Part shown: in pieces, positions 45,622 to 54,292 of the stretch
Position numbering within the stretch: the first letter of the stretch is position 1
How the letters are laid out: every line of letters begins with the position of its first letter
Assembly: GCF_003202235.1 (NCBI RefSeq)
Contig: NZ_MASU01000020.1
Location: 28,797 to 92,796 of the forward strand
Direction: 5' to 3'
Source of the DNA: Prauserella flavalba
GTDB taxonomy: Bacteria; Actinomycetota; Actinomycetes; Mycobacteriales; Pseudonocardiaceae
Length of the DNA stretch: 64,000 nucleotides
Translations under genes and position numbers: made by a program
Notes under the pieces: generated by a model
The model's database searches: none
Told to the model about the DNA's origin: nothing
What the model saw: only the letters and a program-made list of their open reading frames with translations

Positions 45622-46854
45622 TCAGCCCAGGCCGATTTCCCCGCGCAGAGACCGTGCCTCTTCCTCGGAGTAGCCCAGCCCGCGCAGGATTGCCTCGGCA
45701 TCCCCGTCGACGACTGGGGGAGCGGACCGGATCGTGCCCGGCGTTTCGGAGAGCACGATCGGGATACCCAGCCGGCGCTCCACCGGGGTGTCGCCGGTCA
45801 AGGCGAACATGCCGCGATGCCGCGTCTGCGGATCCCGGGCCACCTCGTCGAGGCCGCGGACCGGCGACACTGGCAGGTCGTATTTGGCAAGGTGGTTCAG
45901 CCACTCCCTGGCGGTGCGCCCGGCCAGGATCTTCGCCACCTCGTCGCGAATCCGGAGTTCGTCGTCGTTGGGGCCCCGTGAGTAGTGGTCGGGCGTGAAG
46001 GCGAACTCGGCTAGCTCGGGCCGTTCGATTGCCTCGCAGAACCGGGTCCAGAACCACGGTTCCAGGCAGCCGACGCTCAGCAGCTCGTCGTCGGCGGTGG
46101 CGTACAAGCCGTAGTAGGCGAACGCACCGGACATCGCGTCGCCACCACGCTCCACCCATGGATTCCCGTCGAAATGCGCACGTGCCGTGGGGGTGGCGGA
46201 CAGCAACGCTATCGAGGTGTCCACATAGGATACGTCGACGAGCTGACCGCCGTGCCCCCGTTCCCGGGCGAACAGCGCCAGCAGGATCCCCGCGACCGTG
46301 TGCGCGGCCGCGGCGCCCAGATCGGCCACCAGGTTCAGCGGCACGCTCGGCGTGGAGCCGCGCGGACCGAGCAGGGACAGGATCCCCGACTCCGCCAGGT
46401 AGTTTAGGTCGTGGCCGGGCCGGAGTGCGGACGGGCCGTCCTGGCCGTAGCCACTCATCGCCGCGTAGATCAGTCCCGGATTCTTCGCGCGCAGGGTTTC
46501 GAAGCCGATGCCGAGCCGCTTGGTTACGCCGGGGCGGAAACCCTCGATCACCACGTCAGCCTTCTCGACGAGCCGAAGAAAAACCTCCTTGCCCGCGGGC
46601 TTCTTGAGATTGAGCCGGATGCTCTTTTTGTTGCGGTCCAGGTGTCCCGGGGAGACCGCCCGGTACTCGGTGGCCGGTCCGGAGGTCGCCTTGGCCCGGG
46701 CCTTACCGGGCGCAGGAATCTTGATCACCTCGGCGCCCATGTCCGCGAGGATCATGGACGTGTACAGGCCGGGGGACGCGGTGGTCAGGTCGAGCACCGT
46801 GATCCCGGTCAGCGGTCCGGACGAGAGGTCTGGTCGTGTGCCGTGCTCAGCCAA
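45622..46854 (-). CDS. Family III CoA-transferase (CaiB/BaiF)
   Basis: A 410-residue CoA-transferase that moves CoA between carboxylic acids, for example from succinyl- or formyl-CoA. The N-terminal LTGITVLDLTTASPGLYTSM and GAEVIKIPAP blocks and the middle DLGAAAAHTVAGILLALFARE (probable catalytic Asp, ~178) follow the family. GHLDRNKKSIRLNLKKP is also typical. The likely start is TTG 46854 with a weak GGGAAA site. A second family III gene lies 47 bp upstream on the same strand, so two CoA-transferases are co-expressed. Confidence 0.87.
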   Translation of the reverse strand: MAEHGTRPDLSSGPLTGITVLDLTTASPGLYTSMILADMGAEVIKIPAPGKARAKATSGPATEYRAVSPGHLDRNKKSIRLNLKKPAGKEVFLRLVEKADVVIEGFRPGVTKRLGIGFETLRAKNPGLIYAAMSGYGQDGPSALRPGHDLNYLAESGILSLLGPRGSTPSVPLNLVADLGAAAAHTVAGILLALFARERGHGGQLVDVSYVDTSIALLSATPTARAHFDGNPWVERGGDAMSGAFAYYGLYATADDELLSVGCLEPWFWTRFCEAIERPELAEFAFTPDHYSRGPNDDELRIRDEVAKILAGRTAREWLNHLAKYDLPVSPVRGLDEVARDPQTRHRGMFALTGDTPVERRLGIPIVLSETPGTIRSAPPVVDGDAEAILRGLGYSEEEARSLRGEIGLG

Positions 46855-46901
46855 TTGAATTTCCCATCGTCGGTGTCGGGTTGGTCGCCTGCGGAGCCGG
46901 G

Positions 46902-48104
46902 TCAGATGACGCCCTGCGCACGCAACGTGGAGATCTCCTCGGCGCCGTACCCGGCCAGCTCGCTTAGCACGTCGTCGGTGTGCGCCCCCAGCACCGGCGG
47001 CGGCGCGGTGACCTGCAACGGGCTGTCGCTGAATTTCTGGGCGTGCCCGAGCTGGGGGATCTTGCCCAGGGTCTCGTGTTCGACCTCGATGACCATGTCC
47101 CGCGCTACGAGCTGGGGGTGGGAGAACGCTCGGTCCAACGTGTTCACCGGCGCGGCGGAGGCACCTTCCCGTTCCAGCGCCGCGAGCGCTTCGTCCGTGG
47201 TCCAGCCGGCGAAGACCTTGTCCAGGATCTCGTAGAGCTCGCGCCGGTTCTCCACCCGTGCGGTCGAGGTAACGAAACGGGAATCGTCGATCAGCTCAGG
47301 GCAGCCCAGGGCCCGACAGGTGTTCTCCCATTGCCGGTTGTTGGCAGTGGCTAGCATCACGTGACCGTCGAGGGTCTGGAAGGCCTTCCACGGCACGTTC
47401 CACTGGTGCTCGCTACCCCAGCGCCCGGGCACGACCCCCGCGCACAGGTAGGCCATCGCGCTCAGGCTGGTGAACGAAACCCCCGCCTCCAGCAGAGAGG
47501 TGTCGATCTTCTGCCCCTTGCCGGTGCGCTCGCGCAGTAGCAAGGCGCTGGTGATGGCGTCCTTAGCGTAGAGCCCGGCGAGGTTGTCCAGAATGGACAC
47601 GCCGATCTTCACCGGGACGCGGTCGGCCTCGCCGGTCAGGCTCATCAACCCGCACAGTGCTTCGGCGGTCGTCGCGTAGCCCGCGCGCTGCGCCCACGGG
47701 CCGTCCGGTCCCCAGCCGGAGATGGAGCAGTAGATCAGCCGGGGGTTGAGCTCCTTCAGATCTTCGTACCCGATGCCGAGTTGGCTCGCCTTGCCGGGGC
47801 GGAAGTTTTCGACCACGACATCCGCGCTGCGGACCAGCTTCTTGATCAGCTCCACGCCCTCGGGTGTGCGCAGGTTGACCGTGACGCTCTTCTTGTTGCG
47901 GTTCACTGCGAGGAACGCGGTGTTCTGCTCGCCCATCCTCGGGTTGCCTTGGTGTCGGGAGTCATCACCCACCTCCGGCTGCTCGATCTTGATGACCTCG
48001 GCACCGTGGTCACCCAGCAGCATCGTGCAGAACGGGCCGGACAGGACCCTGGTCAGATCGATGACGAGAACTCCGTCGAGTGGCCGGGGCGGAGCGTTTT
48101 TCAT
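46902..48104 (-). CDS. Family III CoA-transferase (CaiB/BaiF)
   Basis: A 400-residue CoA-transferase. Typical blocks are LDGVLVIDLTRVLSGPFCTM (~9-28), NRNKKSVTVNLRTPEG and ILDNLAGLYAKDAITSALL with the probable catalytic Asp (~173). ATG 48104 is preceded by GGTGAGAA; the frame continues 15 codons upstream. It heads the two-gene minus operon. It may activate the acid that is then processed by the acyl-CoA dehydrogenase or TPP enzyme of the island. Acyl specificity cannot be read from the sequence. Confidence 0.88.
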   Translation of the reverse strand: MKNAPPRPLDGVLVIDLTRVLSGPFCTMLLGDHGAEVIKIEQPEVGDDSRHQGNPRMGEQNTAFLAVNRNKKSVTVNLRTPEGVELIKKLVRSADVVVENFRPGKASQLGIGYEDLKELNPRLIYCSISGWGPDGPWAQRAGYATTAEALCGLMSLTGEADRVPVKIGVSILDNLAGLYAKDAITSALLLRERTGKGQKIDTSLLEAGVSFTSLSAMAYLCAGVVPGRWGSEHQWNVPWKAFQTLDGHVMLATANNRQWENTCRALGCPELIDDSRFVTSTARVENRRELYEILDKVFAGWTTDEALAALEREGASAAPVNTLDRAFSHPQLVARDMVIEVEHETLGKIPQLGHAQKFSDSPLQVTAPPPVLGAHTDDVLSELAGYGAEEISTLRAQGVI

Positions 48105-48284
48105 TGTTTTCTCACCCGTTCCTGGAAGATGAGACCTGCGATGGACCAACTAGTCGTCGCGGGTGCGAGCTGCTCGCGGGGCCGTGCCGGTTTTGATCGG
48201 TCCACCGGGACGCGGTCGTGGATGGCGGCTGAGTCGCGGTCTGGCCGACCGCGGACGTTCCAGCTCGAGCATCGATATGCTGGC

Positions 48285-48295
48285 ACATGATATCT
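48285..48295. promoter_or_regulatory. ACAT-N3-ATGT-like site before CoA-transferase operon
   Basis: ACAT-GAT-ATCT differs at one base from the ACAT-N3-ATGT dyad found at 52936 and 56043. On the minus strand it contains TATCAT, a possible -10 element for the CoA-transferase operon. Confidence 0.4.
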
Positions 48296-48360
48296 CAAGA
48301 TGCAATATGTCACCACCATGCTGTCCAAAGCAGGAGGTTTGCGCTCTGTCAAAGTGGCCC

Positions 48361-48395
48361 TTGACACGTCATCTGGTATATCAATATCTTGATAT
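48361..48395 (+). promoter_or_regulatory. Promoter with overlapping palindrome, toward Nramp-like gene
   Basis: TTGACA (48361-48366) and TATCTT (48385-48390) are 18 bp apart, a good SigA-type promoter. The perfect dyad ATATCAA-TATC-TTGATAT (48378-48395) covers the -10, so a repressor bound there would block transcription. Confidence 0.55.
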
Positions 48396-48579
48396 CCGCC
48401 GTCGGGCGGCCGTGTCGGTGCGGATATCGAGAAAGCGCCGGCTACCCGTGGCCGACGGCCGCACGATCGGCCGTCCAGGTGGAATGGGCGAGCCGTAGCC
48501 GGCTAGTGGTATCTGAACTCGGCGGCATCGCCGGGGCCGGCCTCTTCCTAGGTCAGCAGCGTTGCGCTAAGGAGGCACT

Positions 48580-48666
48580 ATGCATGTGCGGTCAGACACG
48601 GGGTTCCTGATACCACGCCGATCATCGGGACTGCAGGTTCCGCGGCCGTCCGGCAGGACGGACTGA
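48580..48666 (+). CDS. Possible 28-residue leader peptide
   Basis: An open frame starting ATG CAT GTG with AAGGAGG exactly four bases upstream, the best ribosome site in this stretch. The product is basic and shows no domain. It may be a leader peptide of the Nramp-like mRNA, or a chance frame; only the ribosome site supports it. Confidence 0.25.
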   Translation: MHVRSDTGFLIPRRSSGLQVPRPSGRTD

Positions 48667-48895
48667 TCCGCGACCCCCCGTTCGCACTCGCTGGGTGAGC
48701 TGATTTTCACGGCGAGTTTGGACGTTTCTTCTCCCGTCTTTTCCGGGGTCCGGCACATTCCGGCACCCGATCGATTCGGGTGGCGCGACCGGCGTCTTCG
48801 GTGTATGGCTCAAGGCTGTCCCGGTTCCTTCCGCTGTCGCCGTCCTGGGCGGCCGCGCCCCCCGAAATGCCCACCGCACAGGAGGTTTGCACGTA

Positions 48896-50224
48896 ATGGT
48901 GGAAAAGTCGGACATTGATCCGCCGGCGCCACTGACCGGTAGAACCGGGCCGGCGGAGGCCGTGTCCAACCCGGTCCGGCCCTCGTTGCGGCAGGTCGGG
49001 CCAGGCCTGGTGCTCGCGGCGACCTGCGTCGGGGTCGGCGACATGGTCACTGCGATCGTGGCAGGAGAGAAGACCCAGCACGGCCTGGTGTGGGCCTTCC
49101 TCGTGGCCGTGATCATCAAGTACTACGTCACGATCGCCATCGGCCGATGGAATTTGGCCACCGGCAAGACCATCGTGCAGGGATTCCGCGCGATCAGCGT
49201 GGTCGCCATCGTGCTGGTGGCGGTCTACGCGGTGATCTGGGGGCTGATGTTCGGGGCCGCCGGCCCGGCGGTAGTCGGGCTCTCCGCGACCGCGATGTTC
49301 CCAGTGTTCGACGCGAACACTTGGGCGATCATTCACGGGGTCGCCGCCTTCATCATCGTGCTCGTCGGTCGGTACCGGGTGATCGAACAGATCATGAAGG
49401 TGTGCGTCGGCCTGATGTTCGTGGGCATGGTGGGGGCGGCGCTGCTGGTGCGGCCGGACTTCGGCTCGATCGCCGTTGGCATCGTCCCGCGCATCCCGGA
49501 CGGCTCGCTGTTCTACGTCATCAGCATCATCGGCGGTGTGGGCGGCACGCTGACGCTGACCGCGTACGGCTACTGGGTGCGGGACAAGGGCTGGCGCGGG
49601 CGGGAGTTCCTGCCGATGATGCGCCTGGACTCGGCGATCGGCTACATCGCCACGGCGATCTTCGCCATCTCGGTGCTCGTCATCGGTGCCACGTTCCTCT
49701 ACGGCTTCGGCCGGTCCGTCGACTCCGCAGGAGGACTGCTCGCCCTGGCCGAACCGCTGCGTGACAGCTATGGGCACGCGGCGTACTGGTTCTTCCTCGT
49801 CGGCTTCTGGGCCATCGCGTTCAGCTCGGTCCTCGGCGTGTGGAGCGGGGTCTCGTACCTGTTCGCCGACCTCGTCCGCAACGTGGTGAACAAGGGCAAG
49901 GAAGTCGACGCTGGCGGCGAAGGCGACAAGGCGCCCCTGCAGAAGACCAAGTCCTACCGCGTCTATCTGCTCCTGCTGACCTTCCCGTCCATTCCCGTCA
50001 TGTTGCTCGGCTCGCCGGTGTTCCTGGTACTGGCTTGGGTCACGCTCGGCGCGTTCTTCATGCCATTCCTCACGATTGCCCTGCTGTACCTGCTCAACGC
50101 CAAGAAATACGGGGTCCGGCGACCGGGTGAGTCGCCGTTCTCGCTGGTCAATATCGTGCTCGCGCTCAGTGCCGTGCTGTTCGTCGTGCTGATGGTCAGC
50201 GAGCTGATACGGACGTTCTCGTAG
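48896..50224 (+). CDS. Nramp-related transporter lacking metal-site motifs
   Basis: A 442-residue membrane protein with ~11 hydrophobic segments in the Nramp/LeuT fold (GPGLVLAATCVGVGDMVTAI at ~35, GGVGGTLTLTAYGYW at ~215). Canonical Nramps have DPGN in segment 1 and a Met-Pro-His motif in segment 6; here these positions read GVGD and TLTLTA, so metal binding is unlikely. Such Nramp-related carriers have been linked to other substrates in some bacteria. ATG 48896 has AGGAGGT upstream. It is 14 bp ahead of a thioesterase gene, within a CoA-ester pathway, so an organic acid cargo is possible. Confidence 0.78.
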   Translation: MVEKSDIDPPAPLTGRTGPAEAVSNPVRPSLRQVGPGLVLAATCVGVGDMVTAIVAGEKTQHGLVWAFLVAVIIKYYVTIAIGRWNLATGKTIVQGFRAISVVAIVLVAVYAVIWGLMFGAAGPAVVGLSATAMFPVFDANTWAIIHGVAAFIIVLVGRYRVIEQIMKVCVGLMFVGMVGAALLVRPDFGSIAVGIVPRIPDGSLFYVISIIGGVGGTLTLTAYGYWVRDKGWRGREFLPMMRLDSAIGYIATAIFAISVLVIGATFLYGFGRSVDSAGGLLALAEPLRDSYGHAAYWFFLVGFWAIAFSSVLGVWSGVSYLFADLVRNVVNKGKEVDAGGEGDKAPLQKTKSYRVYLLLLTFPSIPVMLLGSPVFLVLAWVTLGAFFMPFLTIALLYLLNAKKYGVRRPGESPFSLVNIVLALSAVLFVVLMVSELIRTFS

Positions 50225-50237
50225 AGAGGAGACCGGG

Positions 50238-50666
50238 GTGAGTGTGGAAACCCATGAACTGAGTACGGCTGCGGTGCAGGAGATGTTCGACCGCAGCGCC
50301 TTCCACCGATGGCTGGGGCTACGGGCGGAGGCCGTCGGGCCGGGCAGTATCGAGATCTCCGCGCGGTGGCGACCCGAGTGGGTAGTCCGCCCGAAAGGCG
50401 AGCCCACGCACGGCGGGATCCTGGCGGCGCTGGTCGACGTGGCGGCGGACTGGGCGCTGTACTCCCGGACCGGGCGGGGCGTGCCCACCATCGACCTGCG
50501 GGTCGACTACCACCGCGCGGCGGCTCCGGGCGACCTGACCGTCCGAGGCGAGGTGGTCAATTTCGGCCGTCAGATCTCCGTCGCCGAGGCGACGGTGATC
50601 AACGCGGACGGCGTGCTGATCGCCAGCGGCCGAGGGGTCTACCTGACCAAGCCCCCGACGTCATGA
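50238..50666 (+). CDS. Hotdog-fold thioesterase, PaaI-like
   Basis: A 142-residue acyl-CoA thioesterase-like protein. The hotdog signature is PTHGGILAALVDVAADWAL (~56-74), with IDLRVDYHRAAAPGDL following, as in PaaI/YdiI enzymes that release acids from CoA esters. GTG 50238 follows AGAGGAGA. It is transcribed with the Nramp-like carrier and followed by a terminator hairpin. It may recycle CoA or clear dead-end esters of the island pathway. Confidence 0.85.
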   Translation: MSVETHELSTAAVQEMFDRSAFHRWLGLRAEAVGPGSIEISARWRPEWVVRPKGEPTHGGILAALVDVAADWALYSRTGRGVPTIDLRVDYHRAAAPGDLTVRGEVVNFGRQISVAEATVINADGVLIASGRGVYLTKPPTS

Positions 50667-50770
50667 CCGGCGGACGGCTCGCCAGACACGAAGAAGGGCC
50701 TCGCCGTGCGAGGGCGGATTCTCGCGGTCGTCGCAACACCTGATGGCCCTACGTGGTTGTCAGTAGATCA

Positions 50771-50810
50771 CGCAGACGCTCGGCTGAAGTTTCCAGCCGA
50801 GCGTTCTGCG
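50771..50810 (+). terminator. Terminator hairpin after thioesterase
   Basis: CGCAGACGCTCGGCT pairs with AGCCGAGCG plus TTCTGCG around the loop GAAGTTTCC: 15 pairs with one bulge. It lies 105 bp after the thioesterase stop, at the left border of the IS30 remnant. Confidence 0.7.
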
Positions 50811-50899
50811 TGGTCGGCCGTTCAGTTGCTGGGTCCCGTGCTCAAGGTCCGCGGCGCTGTGGATGGACAGGTCGATGCCCAGGGGGTGCACAGCGCGGG

Positions 50900-51285
50900 A
50901 GCGACCTCGCGCCGCAGCCCGCCACAAGCCTGGACATAGATAACTTGGTAGATCTTCTGCGCAGTCACCTGCATGCCGCCGCCCTCGGGGCACTCGTTGC
51001 CAGAGCGTGACAGATCTGCTCGGGCGACCACCGCTGGGCAGCCTGAGCGACGTAGTCCCGCAAGGGACCGTCCCGGGCGAGCTTGAACTCCTCGCGCCGC
51101 GGGGGCTCTGCGGCCACGCAAGCTGCGCCCGGCGCGGCCGATAGACACCACCGACGGAACGGGCATCGATCTCGCGCTTGATCGTGCGTGCCGGCCGCCC
51201 CAGTGCCCGCCTGAGCGCCCGCAGCGACTCGCCCGCCCGACGCAGTCAGCGATCTGCTCTCGCTCCGCCAGCGTGAGGAACCGAG
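50900..51285 (-). pseudogene. IS30-family transposase remnant
   Basis: On the minus strand, fragments of an IS30 transposase appear in different frames: LTLAEREQIAD (~51278 downward), then GPLRDYVAQAAQRWSPEQI, then KIYQVIYVQACGGLRREV. These match the order LTLAEREEIA ... RWSPEQIA ... EAIYQALYVQGRGALRREL of intact family members, with frameshifts and deletions; the DDE core is missing. The region 50667-51311 otherwise contains only the terminator hairpin. Confidence 0.7.
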
Positions 51286-51311
51286 GATGCGGGCGAAGTC
51301 CTTTTTCGCGC

Positions 51312-52832
51312 TCAGTAGCCGACGCTCAGCTTGCCGTCGACGCGCCGGGGAATGCCCGCGACGTTGTCCTCCCGCAGCTCCTCGGGCAGCAGCTCGGGCG
51401 GCACGTCCTGCCAGCAGACCGGACGCAGGAACCGCCGGACCGCGGTTACCCCGACGGAGGTGTGCGGTGCGGTCGCCGCGGGCCAGCCGGCGCCGTGCTG
51501 GGTCGCCCAGGTCACCGCCATCCCGGGCGGGTAGGAGTTCCACAGGATGCGGCCGGCACGCTCGGCCAGCGCGGTGAACGCGGCGCGGGTGAACTCGACC
51601 TCGTCCGCTTCACTGTGCACGGCTCCGGCCAGCGCGGGCTCGAGCAGGCGCAGCGCGGCGAGCAGGTCGTCCTCGGTGCCGTACCGCACGATCAGCCCGT
51701 ATGGTCCAAAGACCTCTTCCAGGAGGCTCTGGTCCAGCTGCGTGGTGCCTACGCTCAGCACGTGCGGTGCCACCGCGAACCCGGCTCCGCCGGGCCGGAC
51801 CGCGTCGACCAGGCAAGCCACGTCCTGGTGGCGGGACAGCGCGGCGACCTGGTCGAAATAGGCGTCGCGGATGCCCTGATTGGCGACCACCAGCGGCTCG
51901 GCGAGTTCGGTGAGGCGGTGCGCCAGTTCGGCGCACAGGCGGTCACCGTCCTCGCCGGCCGGCACGAAGGCCAACCCCGGTTTGGTGCAGAACTGTCCGG
52001 CGCCCTGGGTGAGCGCTTGCGCTAGCCCTGTCCCGATGCCTGCTGCCCGGGTGCGCGCCGCGCCGGGCGAGACCACCAGCGGGTTCACGCTGCCCAGCTC
52101 GCCGTAGAAGGGGATGGGATCGGGTCGGGCGTTGACCAGGTCGAGCAGGGCACGCCCGCCCCGCTGCGAACCGGTGAAGGCGACCGCGGTGATCTCACCG
52201 CGCTGCACCAGAATCGCGCCCGCATGGTGGCCGTGCACGAGCCCGATGGCCCCGTCCGGGGCACCCGCCGCGGACGCGGCTTTCGCCAGTACCGCGTACG
52301 TGCGCTCGGAGGTGGCCGGGTGGGACGGGTGCGCCTTGACCACTACCGGGCAGCCGGCGGCGAGCGCGGACGCGGTGTCGCCGCCGCCCACCGAGAAGGC
52401 GAGCGGGAAGTTGCTCGACCCGAAGACGGCGACCGGCCCCAGCGGGACGAGCATGCGGCGCAGGTCCGGTTGCGGGCCCAGCGCGGTCTCCCTGGGGTGT
52501 TCGATCGTCGCCTCCACATAGGAACCCTCGTCGAGGGCGTCGGCGAACAACCGGAGCTGGTAGGTGGTACGGCCGAGTTCGCCGCGCAGCCGGGGCGCGC
52601 CCAGCGCCGTCTCCGCGTCGGCGACCTCGACGATGCCGGCTGCGTCCGCCTCCAGACCCTCCGCCATGAGTCGCAGCATCGATGCGCGCCCGGTCCGGCC
52701 GAGTCGCTGCAACTCCGGTGCCGCCGCCGCCGCGGCACCGGCGGTGGCGGACACGTCGTTGGGACTGGCTTCTTCGCCGAGAAGCTGCCGGACTGCTCCG
52801 GTGCGCGGGTTCAGGCTGACGACGGCCGACAT
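51312..52832 (-). CDS. Aldehyde dehydrogenase, 2-oxoglutarate semialdehyde type
   Basis: A 506-residue NAD(P)-dependent aldehyde dehydrogenase resembling 2-oxoglutarate (2,5-dioxovalerate) semialdehyde dehydrogenases. The catalytic Cys lies in GAGQFCTKPGL (~288), the general base Glu in FYGELGSVNP (~251), with the cofactor segment PVAVFGSSNFPLAFSVGGGD (~140-159). GGAGG lies six bases before ATG 52832. It is divergent from the acyl-CoA dehydrogenase gene; the intervening region has two operator-like dyads. It may oxidise an aldehyde released by the TPP enzyme. Confidence 0.85.
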   Translation of the reverse strand: MSAVVSLNPRTGAVRQLLGEEASPNDVSATAGAAAAAAPELQRLGRTGRASMLRLMAEGLEADAAGIVEVADAETALGAPRLRGELGRTTYQLRLFADALDEGSYVEATIEHPRETALGPQPDLRRMLVPLGPVAVFGSSNFPLAFSVGGGDTASALAAGCPVVVKAHPSHPATSERTYAVLAKAASAAGAPDGAIGLVHGHHAGAILVQRGEITAVAFTGSQRGGRALLDLVNARPDPIPFYGELGSVNPLVVSPGAARTRAAGIGTGLAQALTQGAGQFCTKPGLAFVPAGEDGDRLCAELAHRLTELAEPLVVANQGIRDAYFDQVAALSRHQDVACLVDAVRPGGAGFAVAPHVLSVGTTQLDQSLLEEVFGPYGLIVRYGTEDDLLAALRLLEPALAGAVHSEADEVEFTRAAFTALAERAGRILWNSYPPGMAVTWATQHGAGWPAATAPHTSVGVTAVRRFLRPVCWQDVPPELLPEELREDNVAGIPRRVDGKLSVGY

Positions 52833-52901
52833 GGGAACCTCCAGGATCTCGAGGTTCGGCTACCAGCGTGGGAAGGGGGCGGAGGAACCTCGGGAAAGGG
52901 T

Positions 52902-52946
52902 TTGACACCCGGAATATGAGATATTAGCGTAGCATACATGAGATGT
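52902..52946 (+). promoter_or_regulatory. Promoter with two GntR-type dyads
   Basis: TTGACA (52902-52907) and TAGCGT (52925-52930) are 17 bp apart. Dyad 1, AATAT-GAG-ATATT (52913-52925), lies in the spacer; dyad 2, ACAT-GAG-ATGT (52936-52946), lies near the start point. Centres are 22 bp apart, two helix turns. It drives the acyl-CoA dehydrogenase operon and is probably repressed by the GntR protein encoded at 56053. Confidence 0.65.
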
Positions 52947-53086
52947 CGGCATGCCCGTCTGCCGACGAGTCCGACCGCCGATTCGTAAGCCGGCTTCTTC
53001 AGGTTCATCGATCGCGCGGAGTATGCGTGCTCAGCAAGCCTTTCGGGGCCGGGCACTTCGTCGTCTTTTGAGGAGGAGCGCGAGCG

Positions 53087-54274
53087 ATGCCGCTGTCAAC
53101 CGAGGAGCTGCGCGAGTTCCGAACAGTGACCCGAAGCTTCGTGCGGGATCGGCTACAGCCCCTCGAGCACACGATGGACACCGAGGACCGGCTGCCCGCC
53201 GAGGTCTGGAAGGAGCTGTCCGCGGCTTCGGTGGACCTGGGACTGTGGACTGCGAACATGCCGTCGGCCTTCGGCGGGCCTGACCTCACCCTCAGTGAGC
53301 TCAGCTCGCTGTGGGAGGAGTTCGGGCACACCTCTTGGCCGTTCACCTACCTGCTCGGCCGCCCGCACCCGATCCTGGTCACCTGCACGCCGGACCAGCG
53401 GAAGAAATATCTCGACCCGCTCATCGGCGGCCAGGCGCAGTACTGCTTCGCGGTGACCGAACCGGGTGCCGGGTCGGACGTCGCCTCGATGAAGACCACC
53501 GCAATGCAGGTCGACGGCGGCTATGTGATCAACGGTGTCAAGCACTTCATCACTCATGGTGGAGACGCCGACTTCGCCATTCTGTTCGCGGTGACCGACC
53601 GCAAGGAAGGTCAGCGCAAGCCGGAGATGACCGCGTTCCTGGTCGATCGCGGCACGCCCGGGTTCACCGTGGGCGGCAAGCAGGATATGATGGGCTGGCG
53701 CGGGGTGCATGAGCACGAGTTGATCTTCGACAACTGCTTCGTGCCGAACGAACAGGTGCTCTGCGAACGGGGCGACGGGATGCGCCTCGCCATGGCCGGC
53801 ATTGCGCAACGGCGGCTCAACATGGCCGCGTTCTCGTGCGGGATGATGGACCGGCTCATCACACTTTCCCATGAATACGCCCAGAACCGCGTGGTGTTCG
53901 GCGACACGCTGAGCCGCAAGCAGGGCATCCAGTGGATGTTGGCGGAGATGGAGGCGCTGCGGTTCTCCGCGCGGGCGACCACGTTCCGGGTGTGCGAGCT
54001 GTGTGACGAGGCACGCGCAAGCGGAATGGACGACCTCGCGCTGGCTGGTGAGCTAGCCAAGGAGGTCGCGGTGGCCAAGCTCGTCGCGACCCAGGCGCTG
54101 GGCAAGGTCGCCGACCTGGCGGTGCAGATTTTCGGGGGCATGGGCTGGTCCCAGGAGAACCCGGTCGAGCGGATGTACCGGGACGCCCGGATCCTGCGCA
54201 TCGTGGACGGCACCGACGAGGTGCAGAAAGGCATCGTGTTCCGCAACCTGGCCTCCCGCCGCGACGTCGCCTGA
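53087..54274 (+). CDS. Acyl-CoA dehydrogenase
   Basis: A 395-residue FAD acyl-CoA dehydrogenase that introduces an alpha,beta double bond. FAD/substrate blocks are YCFAVTEPGAGSDVASMKTT (~121-140) and the C-terminal QIFGGMGWSQENPVERMYRD (~347) and ILRIVDGTDEVQKGIV (~370); the classic base position reads Asp (VDGT) rather than Glu, as in several dehydrogenase subfamilies. ATG 53087 follows GAGGAG. It starts an operon with a flavoprotein reductase, behind the dual-dyad promoter. Confidence 0.88.
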   Translation: MPLSTEELREFRTVTRSFVRDRLQPLEHTMDTEDRLPAEVWKELSAASVDLGLWTANMPSAFGGPDLTLSELSSLWEEFGHTSWPFTYLLGRPHPILVTCTPDQRKKYLDPLIGGQAQYCFAVTEPGAGSDVASMKTTAMQVDGGYVINGVKHFITHGGDADFAILFAVTDRKEGQRKPEMTAFLVDRGTPGFTVGGKQDMMGWRGVHEHELIFDNCFVPNEQVLCERGDGMRLAMAGIAQRRLNMAAFSCGMMDRLITLSHEYAQNRVVFGDTLSRKQGIQWMLAEMEALRFSARATTFRVCELCDEARASGMDDLALAGELAKEVAVAKLVATQALGKVADLAVQIFGGMGWSQENPVERMYRDARILRIVDGTDEVQKGIVFRNLASRRDVA

Positions 54275-54292
54275 GCCTGCGGAGGGAGCAGC

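Larger units (their letters stand above)
48105..48895. other. 790-bp gap: divergent promoters and short open frames
   Basis: No full gene is seen. The part near 48250-48400 is locally AT-rich and holds the candidate regulator sites (48285-48295, 48361-48395). A 28-codon open frame at 48580-48666 has an excellent AAGGAGG four bases before its ATG and could be a leader peptide or small protein. The rest shows no recognisable domain. The mRNA from the promoter at 48361 would have a ~500-nt leader before the Nramp-like gene. Confidence 0.5.
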
